Notes under the pieces: generated by a model | Databases searched by the model: none | The model's input: the letters and a program-made list of their open reading frames with translations, nothing else | Told to the model about the DNA's origin: nothing | Assembly: GCA_946894095.1 (NCBI GenBank) | Contig: OX335664.1 | Span: forward strand, 10,248,001-10,312,000 | Reading direction: 5' to 3' | Source: Incurvaria masculella | Taxonomy: Eukaryota; Arthropoda; Insecta; Lepidoptera; Incurvariidae | Length of the DNA stretch: 64,000 nt | Position numbers and translations under genes: made by a program | Part shown: positions 10,586-20,312 of the stretch, piece after piece | How positions within the stretch are numbered: the first letter of the stretch is position 1 | Layout: every line of letters starts with the position of its first letter

Positions 10586-10785
10586 ATCATAAAGTCCAAA
10601 AAGCACAAGGTCCAAAACCCATACCGTCCAAAACACTAATGAATACGGAACTTTTTCAATTAGGTTAGGTTAGGTTGGATTAGATTATAATATTTGCATT
10701 TATGCTATTTATTATATATGCAAAAATACATACTTTTGGATGTTCCGGGTTTTGGACCTTATGCTTTTTGGACTTTATGAAGGCG
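10586..10785. mobile_element. Short palindromic MITE
   Basis: Arms of about 33 bp at 10588-10622 and 10748-10781 (CATAAAGTCCAAAAAGC and its complement). The arms surround an AT-rich core that also holds a TTAGGTTAGGTTAGG run. Confidence 0.65.
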
Positions 10786-10806
10786 ACCCTCTCGAACAAT
10801 GCTTAC

Positions 10807-10896
10807 CGAGACGAATCCTCGCTCCCTGTGACTCTCGGTGAAGTTATCCGTCTCTTCTTTGCTTGAGGACGTGAAAGTTTTTTTGCCACATTTTTT
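10807..10896 (-). CDS. Candidate basic cassette exon, type II copy 2 (zinc-finger gene C)
   Basis: A 90-nt minus-strand segment bounded by a good acceptor (TTTTTTTAAATTACAG|A) and donor (TCTCG|GTAAGC). It is open and phase 2-2. The 29 full codons encode a basic peptide (KNVAKKLSRPQAKKRRITSP) ending EDSSR, alignable with the type II copy at 1679-1777. KKRR looks like a nuclear-localisation cluster. Similarity between the copies is at peptide level, with the borders kept, which suggests conserved coding function rather than recent DNA duplication. I infer it belongs to the gene whose 5' coding exon is at 19107-19435. Confidence 0.48.
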
Positions 10897-10983
10897 CTGT
10901 AATTTAAAAAAAATTTACTATTCAATTAAATAAAAACACTCATTAAAGACGGCACAGCTTGAAACTCACCATCACGGAACATA

Positions 10984-11550
10984 ACACCAACACCCGCAAA
11001 CATTTAATTAAAAATAGAGTTGTAGAGATACTAGTGGCGCGGGGACTGGCCTAGCGTACCAGAGGCCTGGGCTCAATACCGACATGCACCACTGTCTTTC
11101 TCTTTCCGAGTTCGATGAGTGCATTTCGTCACGAATGCGAGCTGCTCCATGGTTCGGAATCCATGTAAAACTGTAGGTCCCCTTCCCCTACTAGGTGGTA
11201 GGGTTTAAGCCTGCCCGGGTTGGTACCATCGCATTGGATGAAAAGATGGTCGAAGCGGCAATTACAAATTGTCCGTGTTTTCCATCCAGTTCAATGTAGC
11301 CGTGCTCATAAAGGGAAGGTCCTGGCATGGCACCAAATTCCTTCGGGAATGTGGTGTATTGGGCTAATATAATAACGGTAGTTGTGTGGTATTAGCCATC
11401 CATGTCAGGTTGCATAAAAAAAAAAAAACAAGCTCCCCGCAGACGTAATTAATGCTAACTCAACCAATCAATTCAATCGTTTGGACAATCATTTTAAAAG
11501 AAAATAAAAACAAAGAACCAGTTAATCCATATTAAAAAGGCAATAGACTA
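10984..11550 (+). mobile_element. LINE C-terminal fragment interrupted by a SINE
   Basis: The plus strand reads NTNTRKHLIKNRVVEI up to about 11030 and resumes at about 11430 as NKLPADVINANSTNQFNRLD. These are contiguous parts of a CR1-like LINE C-terminus, with SINE 11031-11428 between them. 59393-59525 holds the uninterrupted homologous segment (NRIVEIWNKLTEDVTQ). Confidence 0.65.
11031..11428 (+). mobile_element. SINE-T copy inserted in LINE
   Basis: It begins within the A-box region (CTAGTGGCGCGGGG) and includes a full body with CTGGCATGGCACC and GTGGTGTATTGGGC. The tail is TTGCAT plus about 13 A. Confidence 0.85.
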
Positions 11551-11870
11551 AAAAAACCGGCCAAGTACGAGTCGGACTCGCACACGAAGGGTTCCGTACC
11601 ATCGTACAAGATTTAACACAAAAAAAATCACGTTTTTTGTATGGGACCCCCCTTTAATTATTATTATTATTTTATTTTACCTATTTGTTGTTATAGCGGC
11701 AAAATAAAGACACACTCTGTGAAAATTTCAGCTGCCTACCCATTACAGTTCATGAGATACAGCCCTGTGACAGACGGACAGACGGACGGACGGACGGACG
11801 GACGGACGGACAGCGGAGGCTTAGTAATAGGGTTCCGTTTTTACCCTTTGGGTACGGAACCCTAAAAATA
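11551..11870 (+). mobile_element. CCGGCCAAG/GGAACCCTAA repeat (family G), full-length
   Basis: It starts AAAAAACCGGCCAAGTACG and contains GGGTTCCGTACCATCG, the TTGTTGTTATAGCGGCAAAA block and a (GACG)n run. It ends GGGTACGGAACCCTAAAAA. The two ends contain complementary GGTTCCGTACC / GGTACGGAACC. Twelve copies or fragments in this window make it the most frequent repeat here. It is non-coding; I recall it as widespread in Lepidoptera. Confidence 0.8.
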
Positions 11871-12234
11871 AAAAAATAAAAAATTAATGTGTTGCCAAAT
11901 ACTACCTAAATAACTTTCCACATCAAAACAAAACACGATCTGCTTAAAAAAAAATAAAAATAAGATTTAGACATATCAGCTTAGGCTGCATGTCTAAAAT
12001 AAATAATTAAGTTTATTAGCTGACAATTGTTTTTAAGCTTGCCTTGCTGATTTTGTATTATTAAGTGTAGTTATATTATATTTAAAAATCTAGACTCAAG
12101 TGAGCCTGTTGCCATGATAACGACACTTTTTATGCTTTCATCTAATGAAATGTATTTTTTTTTATGATTTCAAATGTTCCCTGCGTCCCAAAGGAGGATA
12201 AACACAATAACAAGTGATAATGTTATGTATTCAA

Positions 12235-12432
12235 TTGATACGACATTACCGTTGTCTCATTAATTTGAGTTTCAGCGACATCTACATTTGAAGCACCGTA
12301 ATCAGATTTAAAAAAAGAAATAATCTCATTCGTCGGAAGCAGGATACGACCAATAATTTTTAGATTATTTTCTTAATCTGATTACAATGCTTCAAATGTA
12401 GATGTCGCTGAAACTCAAATTAACAATACAAT
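12235..12432. mobile_element. Palindromic MITE, short member of the tRNA-bearing family
   Basis: Arms (TTTGAGTTTCAGCGACATC and complement) are the same as in the elements at 47900-48215 and 54548-54985. Only a scrap of the tRNA-like core remains (TCGTCGGAAGCAGGAT). Confidence 0.7.
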
Positions 12433-12542
12433 AGTATTGAGTAGAGAGTAAACACTTTTGCAAAAAGTACTTTAGATGTTATTTTTTTTTCATGTCGCTG
12501 GACTTGGATGGAATATACATAGGGAGACTCCACAATTCTTAC

Positions 12543-12653
12543 GTTGGCAGTTTACGCTCGGGTGCACTCGTTCTTCGCGCTGGGACTGCAGCCACGGGCG
12601 GCGACTCCGGGGGCTTCGACTGCTTCGCCGAGCGTGCCGCTTTCTTCACCGCG
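12543..12653 (-). CDS. Candidate basic cassette exon, type I copy 3 (zinc-finger gene C)
   Basis: A 111-nt minus-strand segment with acceptor GTTGCTGTTGACAG|C and donor GCCAAC|GTAAGA, phase 2-2. It encodes a Pro/Arg/Lys-rich peptide (AVKKAARSAKQSKPPESPP, then PARRTSAPERKLPT). Borders and frame match 16756-16866 and 18561-18680. The flanking intron is also similar to that at 16756, so this pair arose by a segmental duplication that included intron sequence. The basic C-terminal run is weaker here (PERKLP) than in the other copy (PKRKRP). Confidence 0.45.
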
Positions 12654-12743
12654 CTGTCAACAGCAACACGGTGTTGGTACTGCGAGGGTTCCGGCGCGAT
12701 GAAAGAATACAATTGGGCCCACTGCATTTCCTGCCGTGTAGCT

Positions 12744-12815
12744 GTGCCATAAAAGGAAGGTCCTGGCATGGCACCTGGTTCCCATGGGGTGTGTTGGGCT
12801 AATATCACCACATTA
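12744..12815 (+). mobile_element. SINE tail fragment
   Basis: It contains AAGGAAGGTCCTGGCATGGC and GTGTGTTGGGCTAATATCA. The 5' part and terminal A run are missing. It lies just upstream (minus-strand sense) of the type I exon. Confidence 0.6.
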
Positions 12816-13127
12816 GCTCAAAAAATATCAAATTAACAATAAAAGAAGTCTACGATAATTTATCTATCTATTTTCATAATATTTACAATAATTTATCAAC
12901 ATTAACAATATATATATATTTTGATCGACAAACGTGTGGTCACCATAAACTTGAAACCCTTTTTGTATGTCAATTATTTAATCATACACATAGCATATAC
13001 CTACACTTAACAAACACATTAATACATATCATTATTATAACACATAACCTAAGTTTAACATTTTCCATTGTGAAATCAAAACATTATCTGATCCTTCTGC
13101 TATCGCAAAAAATTAACACTTACCTCA

Positions 13128-14195
13128 ATGTTTGATTTTGATCAAGTTAATGCTGACATAGACATTTACACTACGAAAAAAGCATTCTGCGCTTATGAGC
13201 CAGAAGAATGCAAGCCTTATTTTACAGAACGAATGTCCTTTAAAATTATAACTATCAATATAAGGAGCATTAATAGCAACTTTGACAGCCTATGCGTTTT
13301 GATGAAAAGATTAAACATAGAATTTGATGTCATAGTGCTAACAGAGTGTTGGATATCCAAGGCATATAATCCTAAACGTTTACTCGGATACAAAATATAC
13401 AATACTTTACGGCATCCACTGCAAAACGATGGTGTTGTAATATATGTCAAGCAGAATTTAATTACGATTTCATGTGAACCACCGTGTGAAGAAGCAAATT
13501 GTCTTGTACTGAAAGTTGATGATATAACAATAATTGCTGTCTACAGATCGCCTTCATACCGGAATATTGACAAATTCCTTAATTCATTAGACAGTATTCT
13601 TACTCAATACTCCAACCATCAATTCACTACTATCCTAACAGGAGACCTAAACATTGATATACTTGACACAAGCACTAGTAACACCAATGACTATCTAAAC
13701 TTATTGGCTGAACATAATCTACGAATTGCAATAGACATTCCCACCCGACAACGCAGTTGTTTAGATCACTTTATGGTTAACACTAAGAATGAACACTATG
13801 CTCTGGTATGTAAAACTGACCTAACCGACCATGACCTTATAATGCTGAAAATTATCACCAAATACAGAAAAGAAACTCGAACCAAAACATCAACTATAAC
13901 ATACGATTACAATAATATAAAAGTAGAACTTAAAAAAGAAACCTGGGAACATGTTCTTGAGCAAAGTGATCCCAATAAAGCGCTAGATATGCTAATGGAC
14001 AAAATAAAAAAAAGTATGGAATCAAATAAGAAGACCTGCAACTCTAAATTGAAGTATCATAATCTCAAACCATGGGTTAATGCAGGTCTAGTTAAATGTA
14101 TGCAACGCAGAGACTGTTTGCACATGGAAACTCGGTTATTTCCAGATGATGTTAATAAAAAGAATAAATATATAAAAAATATCTATATAATATAA
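13128..14195 (+). pseudogene. LINE endonuclease domain (Jockey/CR1-like)
   Basis: A 355-residue ORF with the apurinic/apyrimidinic endonuclease motif series: ININIR-type start (ITINIRSINSNFD), TECWIS (metal-binding Glu), GDLNIDILD, LDHFMVN and the final TDHDL. All catalytic-type residues appear present. After the endonuclease, about 110 residues of linker end at TAA 14193-14195. There the sequence continues in the same frame directly into the post-RT domain, so the deletion joined two distant parts of the ORF in frame apart from this one stop. The start ATG at 13128 is the first in frame. Confidence 0.75.
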
Positions 14196-14792
14196 TACCT
14201 AGGGGTCACATTAGATGAAGAACTGACATGGACGGAACATATTGGGAATATTGCAACTAAACTCAGAAGGCTTATTTACATATTTAAGGACATACGCAAT
14301 ATACTCAAACTTAAGCATTTGAAACTTGTTTACTTCGCTCTTGCCCAAAGTATAATAAGATATGGAATCCTCATTTGGGGTGGAGCTATAAAAAAAGCCC
14401 TGGATCCGCTGTGTAAAGCACAGAAATCAGTTCTCAGAGTTATGTTCAACAAAAAACGCACATACTCGTCCCAACAGCTGCTATCTGATTATGGACTACT
14501 AAGCGTTCGCCAAATTTACATCCAAAATCTTATAATCTTTCACAAATCACATATTCATACTCACTTAAATCCTTGTCACTCACACAACACACGGGTAGCG
14601 AAATTAGCGCGTGCGCCTAAACACCGTACGAAATTTGCACAGCGCTTCTTTATCTTCCAAGCCCCCAGAATATTCAATATGAACTCAGAATGGCTCTCCC
14701 TTAGAGGAAAAAAACTCAAACATTCTGTATTTGATTGGATCGTTAACTTCGGAATTATAAAATGTGAAGATGCTTTGGGTACTCTTAAATAA
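14196..14792 (+). pseudogene. LINE C-terminal (post-RT) domain
   Basis: In frame with the endonuclease ORF. It begins YLGVTLDEELTWTEHI, the sequence that normally follows the RT thumb, then IRYGILIWGGA, LCKAQKSVLRVMF and a C-terminal region ending ALGTLK. There is no YADD box because RT is deleted. Confidence 0.75.
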
Positions 14793-15190
14793 AAATAAAT
14801 CACAAGTACTAATATTTCATACAAATAAATTTATAATGCCATTCAGTTATCCAATATAACACTACAAACTGAATCGCTTGGTTTACATATGCAACTACAG
14901 ATTCAGGTATAAATTATGAGAATTAATAAGTTTAACACACTTTTTTTAAGGATTTTTTTTTAGTTTCATTTGAATATACTATCCATCTCACACTAAAGAA
15001 ATACACGTACACCTTCAAATTTTTTATAGTTATTTATTGTATACCTGTATATTATTTTTTGTTTGTGTTTTTAATTGTGTGTAATGATTTTCTGATTTAC
15101 TTTAATATTTTTCCAAAACAATAATAATAAATAAACCTTATACGAATCCGAGGGTGTGACTCCCAGACTAGCCGGGATACGGGCAGAAGC

Positions 15191-15296
15191 CTAGTCCGGC
15201 AGCTGTAAATCCGAGACCGATGACGTTGTGAAACTATCCGAACTACCCACAAAAGTCATCGACTGCTGCTCCCGCTGTGGCGCCGCCGCCGTCGCG
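15191..15296 (-). CDS. Possible alternative terminal exon (zinc-finger gene C locus)
   Basis: On the minus strand, acceptor TTGGTATTTTGTCAG|C opens a phase-2-compatible frame of 34 residues (ATAAAPQREQQSMTFVGSSD...) ending at TAG 15193-15191. The acceptor surroundings (GTCAGCGCGACGG) resemble those of the type I cassettes (GACAGCGCGGTGA). If used, it would end the protein without zinc fingers. The evidence is splice motif and phase only. Confidence 0.25.
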
Positions 15297-15583
15297 CTGA
15301 CAAAATACCAAAGTGGACCAGTGAACATAAATAATATGCAGAACATTATAATCATAAGTTGTTCATCAATCATAATCATTGTCTTTATACTACCTTAGTT
15401 TTATAACGTTGGCATGCATTGTTTTATACTACATGAATAAATAAATAAAAAATAAAAAAATATCATAAAAGAAGGTGTGGCATTGGGCGCCCATGTTGTC
15501 ACATTAACAAAACAATTGTCAACAGTTCCAGTGACTCGCAGCTCTGAGCCTGAAGTCTTCATGGTTCGCTGATCGTGGCTCAT

Positions 15584-16331
15584 GGGCGCTGGGACTTGCT
15601 GTACATGCCAGAGATCATATATTCTCCGCCCCCTTTATGATCCACTTTCTTTCTCTTCTGAGTAAGTCAAGGTCGCCCCGTAAGCATCAGAAAATTTCGA
15701 CTCCCATGCAAACGTAGTTTACTAACAATTTGAAAACCACTGTTCCAACTTACTTGATGTTTGGTATCTAATATTAGGCTACAAATATCTGTGTCTGCAT
15801 GTCTTTGTTTTTTCGGTAAATGTATTCTGGGTCAAACCAAAGAGAAAACCAAATTCGTATGAAGATTTTCTTTTTGCTTTCATTTCATTCGGTTTGGATT
15901 TTTCAAAAAAACAAAAGCGTGCAGACACAGATATTTGTTGCCTGATATTAGATATTAAATATCAATTTAATTGGAATAGCGGTTTCCAAATGATTAGTAA
16001 ACTACGTTTGTATGGGGAGCATGGCTTACGGGCCGTTCTTAAGTGCATTTCGTCACAAATGTGACTAGCTCGATGGTTCGTAATCCAGAATCCGAATATA
16101 AGACTGTAGGTTCCCTGCCCCTAATACGCCCGGTTTGACACCACTGCACTGGATGAAACTGTGGTCGAAGCGGCAATTCAAAATTGTCCGCGTCTTCCAT
16201 CCAGTTCAATGTGCCGCGAACAGGGAAGGTCCTGGCATGGCACCTAATTCCTTCGGGAATGTGGTGCATTCGGCTAATATCATAACGGTAGTTGTGTGGT
16301 ATTAGACATCCATGTCAGGTTGAATAAAAAA
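15584..16331 (+). mobile_element. SINE-T copy interrupted by a palindromic MITE
   Basis: A diverged head (GGCTCATGGGCGCTGGGACT) runs to 15667, and the body resumes at 16040 (AAGTGCATTTCGTCAC) and ends with an A run at 16331. TAAGT occurs on both sides of the insert (15663-15667 and 16040-16044) and once in uninterrupted copies, so it is a 5-bp target duplication. Confidence 0.75.
15668..16039. mobile_element. 372-bp palindromic MITE (GCCCGTAAGC termini)
   Basis: Nearly the whole element is an inverted repeat. The left arm reads CAAACGTAGTTTACTAAC and AAATATCTGTGTCTGCA, and the right arm gives their complements. A second copy at 51472-52083 is itself interrupted by a family G repeat. No coding capacity. 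Confidence 0.75.
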
Positions 16332-16369
16332 AAAAGAGTAAACACTTTGCAAAAGTTTTTTTTATATAA

Positions 16370-16680
16370 CATGGATGGGTAATACCAAACTGACCGTCAG
16401 ATATTAGCCTAACATACCACATGGGAACTAGGTGCCATGCCAGGACCTTCCTTGTATTGCTCCGCTACATTGAACTGGAAGGAAAACTTTGACTTCGACC
16501 ATTGTTCATTCATTGCGATTGTACCAATCCCGGGCAGGATTGACCCTACCACCTAGTAAGGGGACCTACAGATTCACGTGGAATCTGAGCCACGGCCAGA
16601 ACATAACCGCGCTCAGAGGTGCTTCAACAGACTTATCGAATCGCATGGCGTCGTGCCACTGGGCTACCGAGGCTGACATA
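16370..16680 (-). mobile_element. 5S-type-headed SINE (SINE-5S) copy
   Basis: Reverse orientation. The tail side has CATGGATGGGTAATACC, the body matches SINE-T (ACTACCTGG-type blocks), and the head at the right is CGGTAGCCCAGTGGCACG with ATTCGATAAGTCTG. This is the same head as at 61698 and 63970. It lies immediately downstream of the type I exon at 16756-16866. Confidence 0.7.
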
Positions 16681-16755
16681 CTATAAGTTGTTACAATTTC
16701 TGTATGTCACTGGACTTGAATGGAATATAAATACTGACGGAATAGAATATCTTAC

Positions 16756-16866
16756 GTTGGCCGTTTACGCTTGGGCGCACGCGTTCTCCGCGCCGGGACC
16801 GCAGCCCCGGGCGGCGCCTCCGGGGGCTCCGACCACTTCGTCGAGCGTGCCGCTCGCTTCACCGCG
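16756..16866 (-). CDS. Candidate basic cassette exon, type I copy 2 (zinc-finger gene C)
   Basis: 111 nt on the minus strand, acceptor GTTGCTGTTGACAG|C, donor GCCAAC|GTAAGA, phase 2-2, fully open. It encodes AVKRAARSTKWSEPPEAPPG, then AAVPARRTRAPKRKRPT. PKRKRP is a good monopartite nuclear-localisation-type cluster. The DNA is GC-rich, in contrast to the AT-rich surroundings. It is the best-preserved of the three type I copies and lies 2.2 kb downstream of the gene C 5' coding exon. Another upstream AG (after CCCACGC, 16878) would also keep phase 2. I infer an optional exon inserted between the SUMO-motif exon and the finger exon. Confidence 0.52.
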
Positions 16867-16950
16867 CTGTCAACAGCAACAGTGTTGGTACTGCGTGGGT
16901 CCCAGCACGTAGAAAGAATACATTTCCGGCCGTGCATGCTGTGAGCTGAC

Positions 16951-17110
16951 TGAGGGCCGAGTGCACAAAACATCTAAATCAGCATCAACATATGATTAAA
17001 CACATCACTTTGTATGGACAGAACGGATGCATCTCCGTGCGGTTCACTAAATGTGACGTGTATGAACATTGATTAACTCAGCAGTCGCTTCGTGCAATCG
17101 GGGCTAAGGG
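16951..17110. mobile_element. Harbinger/Tourist-like MITE, about 160 bp
   Basis: The ends GGGCCGAGTGCAC and TGCAATCGGGGC match the family with TTA target sites at 40422-40580 and 47478-47637. The interior has TGATTAAACAC and GTGCGGTTCACTAAA. The TTA duplication is degraded here. Confidence 0.65.
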
Positions 17111-17284
17111 TTTGCTGTTTGTGGTGTGGATTCTACGTTAAACTGTAGGTCACTCAGAATACATATTGAAATAGATATACAAGCTCATTTTTCACTAAAA
17201 TGCTCATAAACTACAATAAATGAGCAATTTTGGTTACCATCCAGGTTACTATGGATTTTTTTGTCACTGTAGGTCGACCTTGGT

Positions 17285-17578
17285 ATTTTTAGGGTTCCGT
17301 ACTCAAAGGGTGCCAAACGGAACCCTACTACTAAGCCTCCACTGTCCGTCCGTCCGTCCGTCTGTCTCAGAGCTTGATCTCATAGACAGTAATAGGTGGA
17401 CAGCTGAAATTTTCAGTGTGTATTTCTGTTGCCGCTCTTAACAACAAATAGAAAGAATCAAAAGCAAATAAAACTTTAAGGAGGCCACCACACAAGAAAC
17501 GTTATTTCTTTGGGTCAAATGTTGTATAATGGTAAGGAACCCTTTGTGTGCGAGTCCGAATCGCACTTGGCCGGTTTA
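17285..17578 (-). mobile_element. Family G repeat, reverse copy
   Basis: It runs from TTTTTAGGGTTCCGTACTC on the left to GCACTTGGCCGGTTTA on the right and includes the CCGTCCGTCCGTC microsatellite. Confidence 0.75.
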
Positions 17579-17627
17579 TTTATTATATATTACTCTAATG
17601 CTAAGATTTTTTTTAATGATATATCAC

Positions 17628-17960
17628 TCGCTAAAGATAAATCGCACCCAAGCATCAACAAATCCTCGAAAACATTTCCTAACAAACCGAGTTGTGGATA
17701 ATTGGAACGGCCTACCTGAGGAAATAATAAGTGCATCATCAGTAAATGTTTTCAAAAACAAACTGGATCTTTACTTAAAATAAAAAAAAAATATATAAAA
17801 AAAATTAATAATTCATAGACAAGACAATAAATAAATAAGTGCAAGTGCTTAAAAATAAAAGTGCAAGTGCATAAAAAGAAGTGCACGCATCAGCATAATG
17901 CTGCTAGTGCATTACAATATAATAATAATTATTATTATTATTCTTTTGTTGGACGGTGTC
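17628..17960 (+). mobile_element. CR1-like LINE 3' end
   Basis: The last coding residues are recognisable (TNPRKHFLTNRVVDNWNGLP and FKNKLDLYLK), followed by the tail GTGCAAGTGC / GCACGCATCAGCATAATGCT. The same 3' end recurs at 28440-28665 (-), 38520-38775 and 57857-58210. All are severely 5'-truncated. Confidence 0.75.
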
Positions 17961-18089
17961 AGCAGCAAGGCTACTAACAAATAAAAATAAGAATATTAGA
18001 ATATGGATTCTTGAACTCGAAAAACACCTTTTGGGACACCCTGCATAATATGTTTAAAGATCAGTGAGACCCCTATTGGTCTCACGTTA

Positions 18090-18306
18090 TCAACAACACT
18101 TCATTCAATGCGATGGTACCAACCCGGGCGCTATTAACCCTACCACGTGGTAAGTAAGGAAGGTGGACCTACAGTTTTACGTGGAATACAAACCACGGCC
18201 ACCCATCCAATGAAAATGGGCACCCATCCATAACTCAACTACGCACATAGGTGCTTCAGCAAGCTTATCGAATCGCAAGGTGTCGCGCCACTGGGCTACC
18301 GAGGCG
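18090..18306 (-). mobile_element. SINE-5S head and body fragment
   Basis: Reverse copy. The body has ATGCGATGGTACCAACCCGG and the head ends GCCACTGGGCTACCGAGGC at the right. An internal small duplication of the CACCCATCCA segment is visible. Confidence 0.65.
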
Positions 18307-18560
18307 GCCTACTGGTGCATTCATTATTCAACTCTCAACAATCAACATTCTACAATCGATACTGAATTCCGGGATACAAAAATGAACACATCTTCAGGAG
18401 CCCTACTTCGAACGGTATCGCGCAATTGCTATCGAGAAGGCGATAGCACCTGTCAAAAGTGCTGTCGATACCATAAATATTTTTGACAGACGATATTGGC
18501 TTCTCGATAGCGCTTACTCGATAGCGTTCGTAGTAGTGGGCCAAACTTCACTACTCTTAC

Positions 18561-18680
18561 GTTGGCTGTAGACGTTTCGGCGCTCGCGCTCTCCGCGCCC
18601 GGGCTGCGGCCAGGGACGGCGTCTGCAGGGGATCCGGCAGCAGAACCTGGAGGGGCTCTCGCAGCGCCCCCTTCACCACG
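18561..18680 (-). CDS. Candidate basic cassette exon, type I copy 1 (zinc-finger gene C)
   Basis: 120 nt on the minus strand, acceptor TTGTTACTGTTGTCAG|C, donor GCCAAC|GTAAGA, phase 2-2, open. The peptide (VVKGALREPLQVLLPDPLQT, then AAARARRARAPKRLQPT) aligns with the other type I copies at both ends but is diverged in the middle. Upstream of the acceptor the frame is closed, which supports this border. It is the cassette nearest to the gene C 5' coding exon, about 430 bp away, with a truncated SINE between them. Confidence 0.45.
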
Positions 18681-18786
18681 CTGACAACAGTAACAACTCA
18701 TTGCAGCAACTCACAGCTCTGCACCTGAAATGCTAGTTTTCCCAATAAATTATAGTTGAAATCCGTATCAAAGCTGCTTAACCCAT

Positions 18787-19070
18787 TGCGAGCGGCTCAT
18801 AGCCTAGTGGCGTGGGGACTTGCCTAGCATACCACAGGTTTGCGTTCAAATCCTCACCCCATTCATGCACCACTTTCTTTCTCTTTGAGAGTAAGATAAA
18901 TGCATTTCGTCAGGAATGCGAGCTGCTCCATGATTCGGAATCCATGTAAAAATGTAGTTCCCCTTCCCCTAATAGGAGGTAGGGTTTAAGCCCGCCCGGG
19001 TTGGTACCATCGCATTCGATAAAAAGATGGCAGAGGCGGCAATGAGAAATTGCCCATGTTTTATCCAGGC
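18787..19070 (+). mobile_element. SINE-T copy, 3'-truncated
   Basis: Head GAGCGGCTCATAGCCTAGTGG, B box GCGTTCAAATCC, body through GTTGGTACCATCGCATTCG. It stops at TTTTATCCAG next to the donor side of the gene C exon. Confidence 0.8.
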
Positions 19071-19106
19071 TGGGGCATGAAATTCATGTCAAGAATTGAA
19101 ACTCAC

Positions 19107-19435
19107 AGTAGTGACGTGTCACAAGGTTCAGGTTTGCACGGCTGGGGCAAGAAGTTCACATCTGGTAATCGGATCACTGTGAGCCCGATGTCCACCTCTT
19201 GCTTCACAGCAGCCGCTTCCGGAGACCCTAACTCCACATCGGCATCAAGCCTGCTTTCAACATCAGTAGGCTCATTCTTTATATTGGAATCAGCAACTTC
19301 AATACTGTTCGCACTCCGAAATTGGTTTACATCAGACTCACTGTTCCTGACGTTACTGGATACGATATCCTCGACTTTGATAAAAACAGTGTTGATATCG
19401 ATGTTGTTCCCGTTCAAAGCCTGTTGTTCTGCCAT
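19107..19435 (-). CDS. Zinc-finger gene C, 5' coding exon (SUMO-motif exon)
   Basis: Encodes the first 109 residues plus two bases of the next codon. The ATG (19435-19433) lies 14 nt after an AG acceptor (ATATTACAG at 19450), exactly as in genes A and B, so a non-coding first exon lies upstream. The end is CTACT|GTGAGT, phase 2. The peptide is acidic with psi-K-x-E sumoylation-type motifs (IKVED, IKNEPTD, VKQEVD). It ends with a block shared with gene B (VKQEVDIGLTVIRLPDVNFL, then QPCKPE). By analogy it belongs to a C2H2 zinc-finger transcription factor, but no finger exon follows on this strand within the window, so the gene should continue beyond position 1, through some of the basic cassette exons, or be truncated. 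Confidence 0.75.
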
Positions 19436-19449
19436 CGTCACTGGGAAAT

Positions 19450-19759
19450 CTGTAATATATCAATTGTAAATGTAATACGTTCTTTGTTGTGAAGTTGTAG
19501 GTAAATAATGTCAAGATGGAAATGAAATTGTAGTATGCTATTTCACACATTGACATATATTCCTACGGAGGGCAGGGCCCTTCCATACAAAATAAATGGA
19601 GCAACAAAAGTGGTTTTTCATGCGTTGCGGGGACACCTCTTTGTCGCCACAGAGACACTCGGTGTCGTTATGGGCGTGAGCGTCGCCAGGCTGTTATAAT
19701 ACTAATAATACGCCCCAGTAATGCCTAAGTGTGTGGTAAAACCGTTCAAGAATAACATT
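19450..19759. other. Upstream intron of gene C
   Basis: AT-rich sequence with no ORF or repeat I can name. It should contain the intron between the non-coding first exon and the 5' coding exon of gene C. Confidence 0.4.
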
Positions 19760-20037
19760 TAAAAAAACCGGCTAAGTTCGAGTTGGACTTGCACGCGAAG
19801 GGTTCCGAACCATCGTACAAGATTTAACACATAAAAATCACGTTTTTTGTATGGGGGCCCCCTTTTATTTTTAATATTTTTTTTAAATTAAACTATTTGT
19901 TGTTATAGCGGCAAAATAAATACACAAACTCTGAACATTTCAGCATCCTACCTATTACGGTTGAGACGGACGGACGGACGGACAGGGGAGGCTTAGTAAT
20001 AGGGTTCCGTTTTCACCCTTTGGGTGCAGAACCCTAA
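19760..20037 (+). mobile_element. Family G repeat copy
   Basis: It starts AAAAAACCGGCTAAGTTCG and ends GGTGCAGAACCCTAAAAAC. It has a short (GACG)n run. Confidence 0.75.
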
Positions 20038-20185
20038 AAACGGAAATAAAGACGGCTATCGGAATATCCCAACAGGCGACAGAATTGTATGAAAGGCCAT
20101 GTAACTATACGTATCCCTGATTTCAAAGGGCCTTGAACTCGGACTGTCGCAGTACCAGGAGCGATACTGGCACAAGTACAAAATA

Positions 20186-20312
20186 GAATCCTTAAAACGC
20201 AGTGTGAAAAAGCACCTGGCCGGCCGGCATGTTTTTCGCCGCCGGTGAAAAAGTTCTAAAACCCATGGGCGTCGTCGGACCTAATATGGCGTGGGCATCG
20301 ACGTACATGAAA
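20186..20312 (+). mobile_element. LINE 3' fragment (same family as 49300-51411)
   Basis: GCACCTGGCCGGCCGGCATG and AAACCCATGGGCGTCGTCGG match the last coding part of the LINE ORF at about 51275-51345. The rest is missing. Confidence 0.65.

Larger units (their letters stand above)
12830..15137 (+). mobile_element. LINE deletion derivative: endonuclease plus C-terminal domain, RT missing
   Basis: A non-LTR retrotransposon copy with an AT-rich 5' leader, an apurinic-type endonuclease ORF, the C-terminal domain that normally follows reverse transcriptase, and a 3' end with AAT/AATAAA units (AATAATAATAAATAAACC). The whole RT domain, normally more than 1 kb, is absent, so the copy must have depended on enzymes from elsewhere. 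The boundaries are approximate. Confidence 0.75.

Noticed and set aside
11775..11815. (GACG)n runs as independent satellites
   Set aside because: They are an internal part of every family G repeat copy.
12476..12802. Plus-strand ORFs over the type I cassette
   Set aside because: Antisense to the splice-bounded minus-strand exon and running into a SINE tail.
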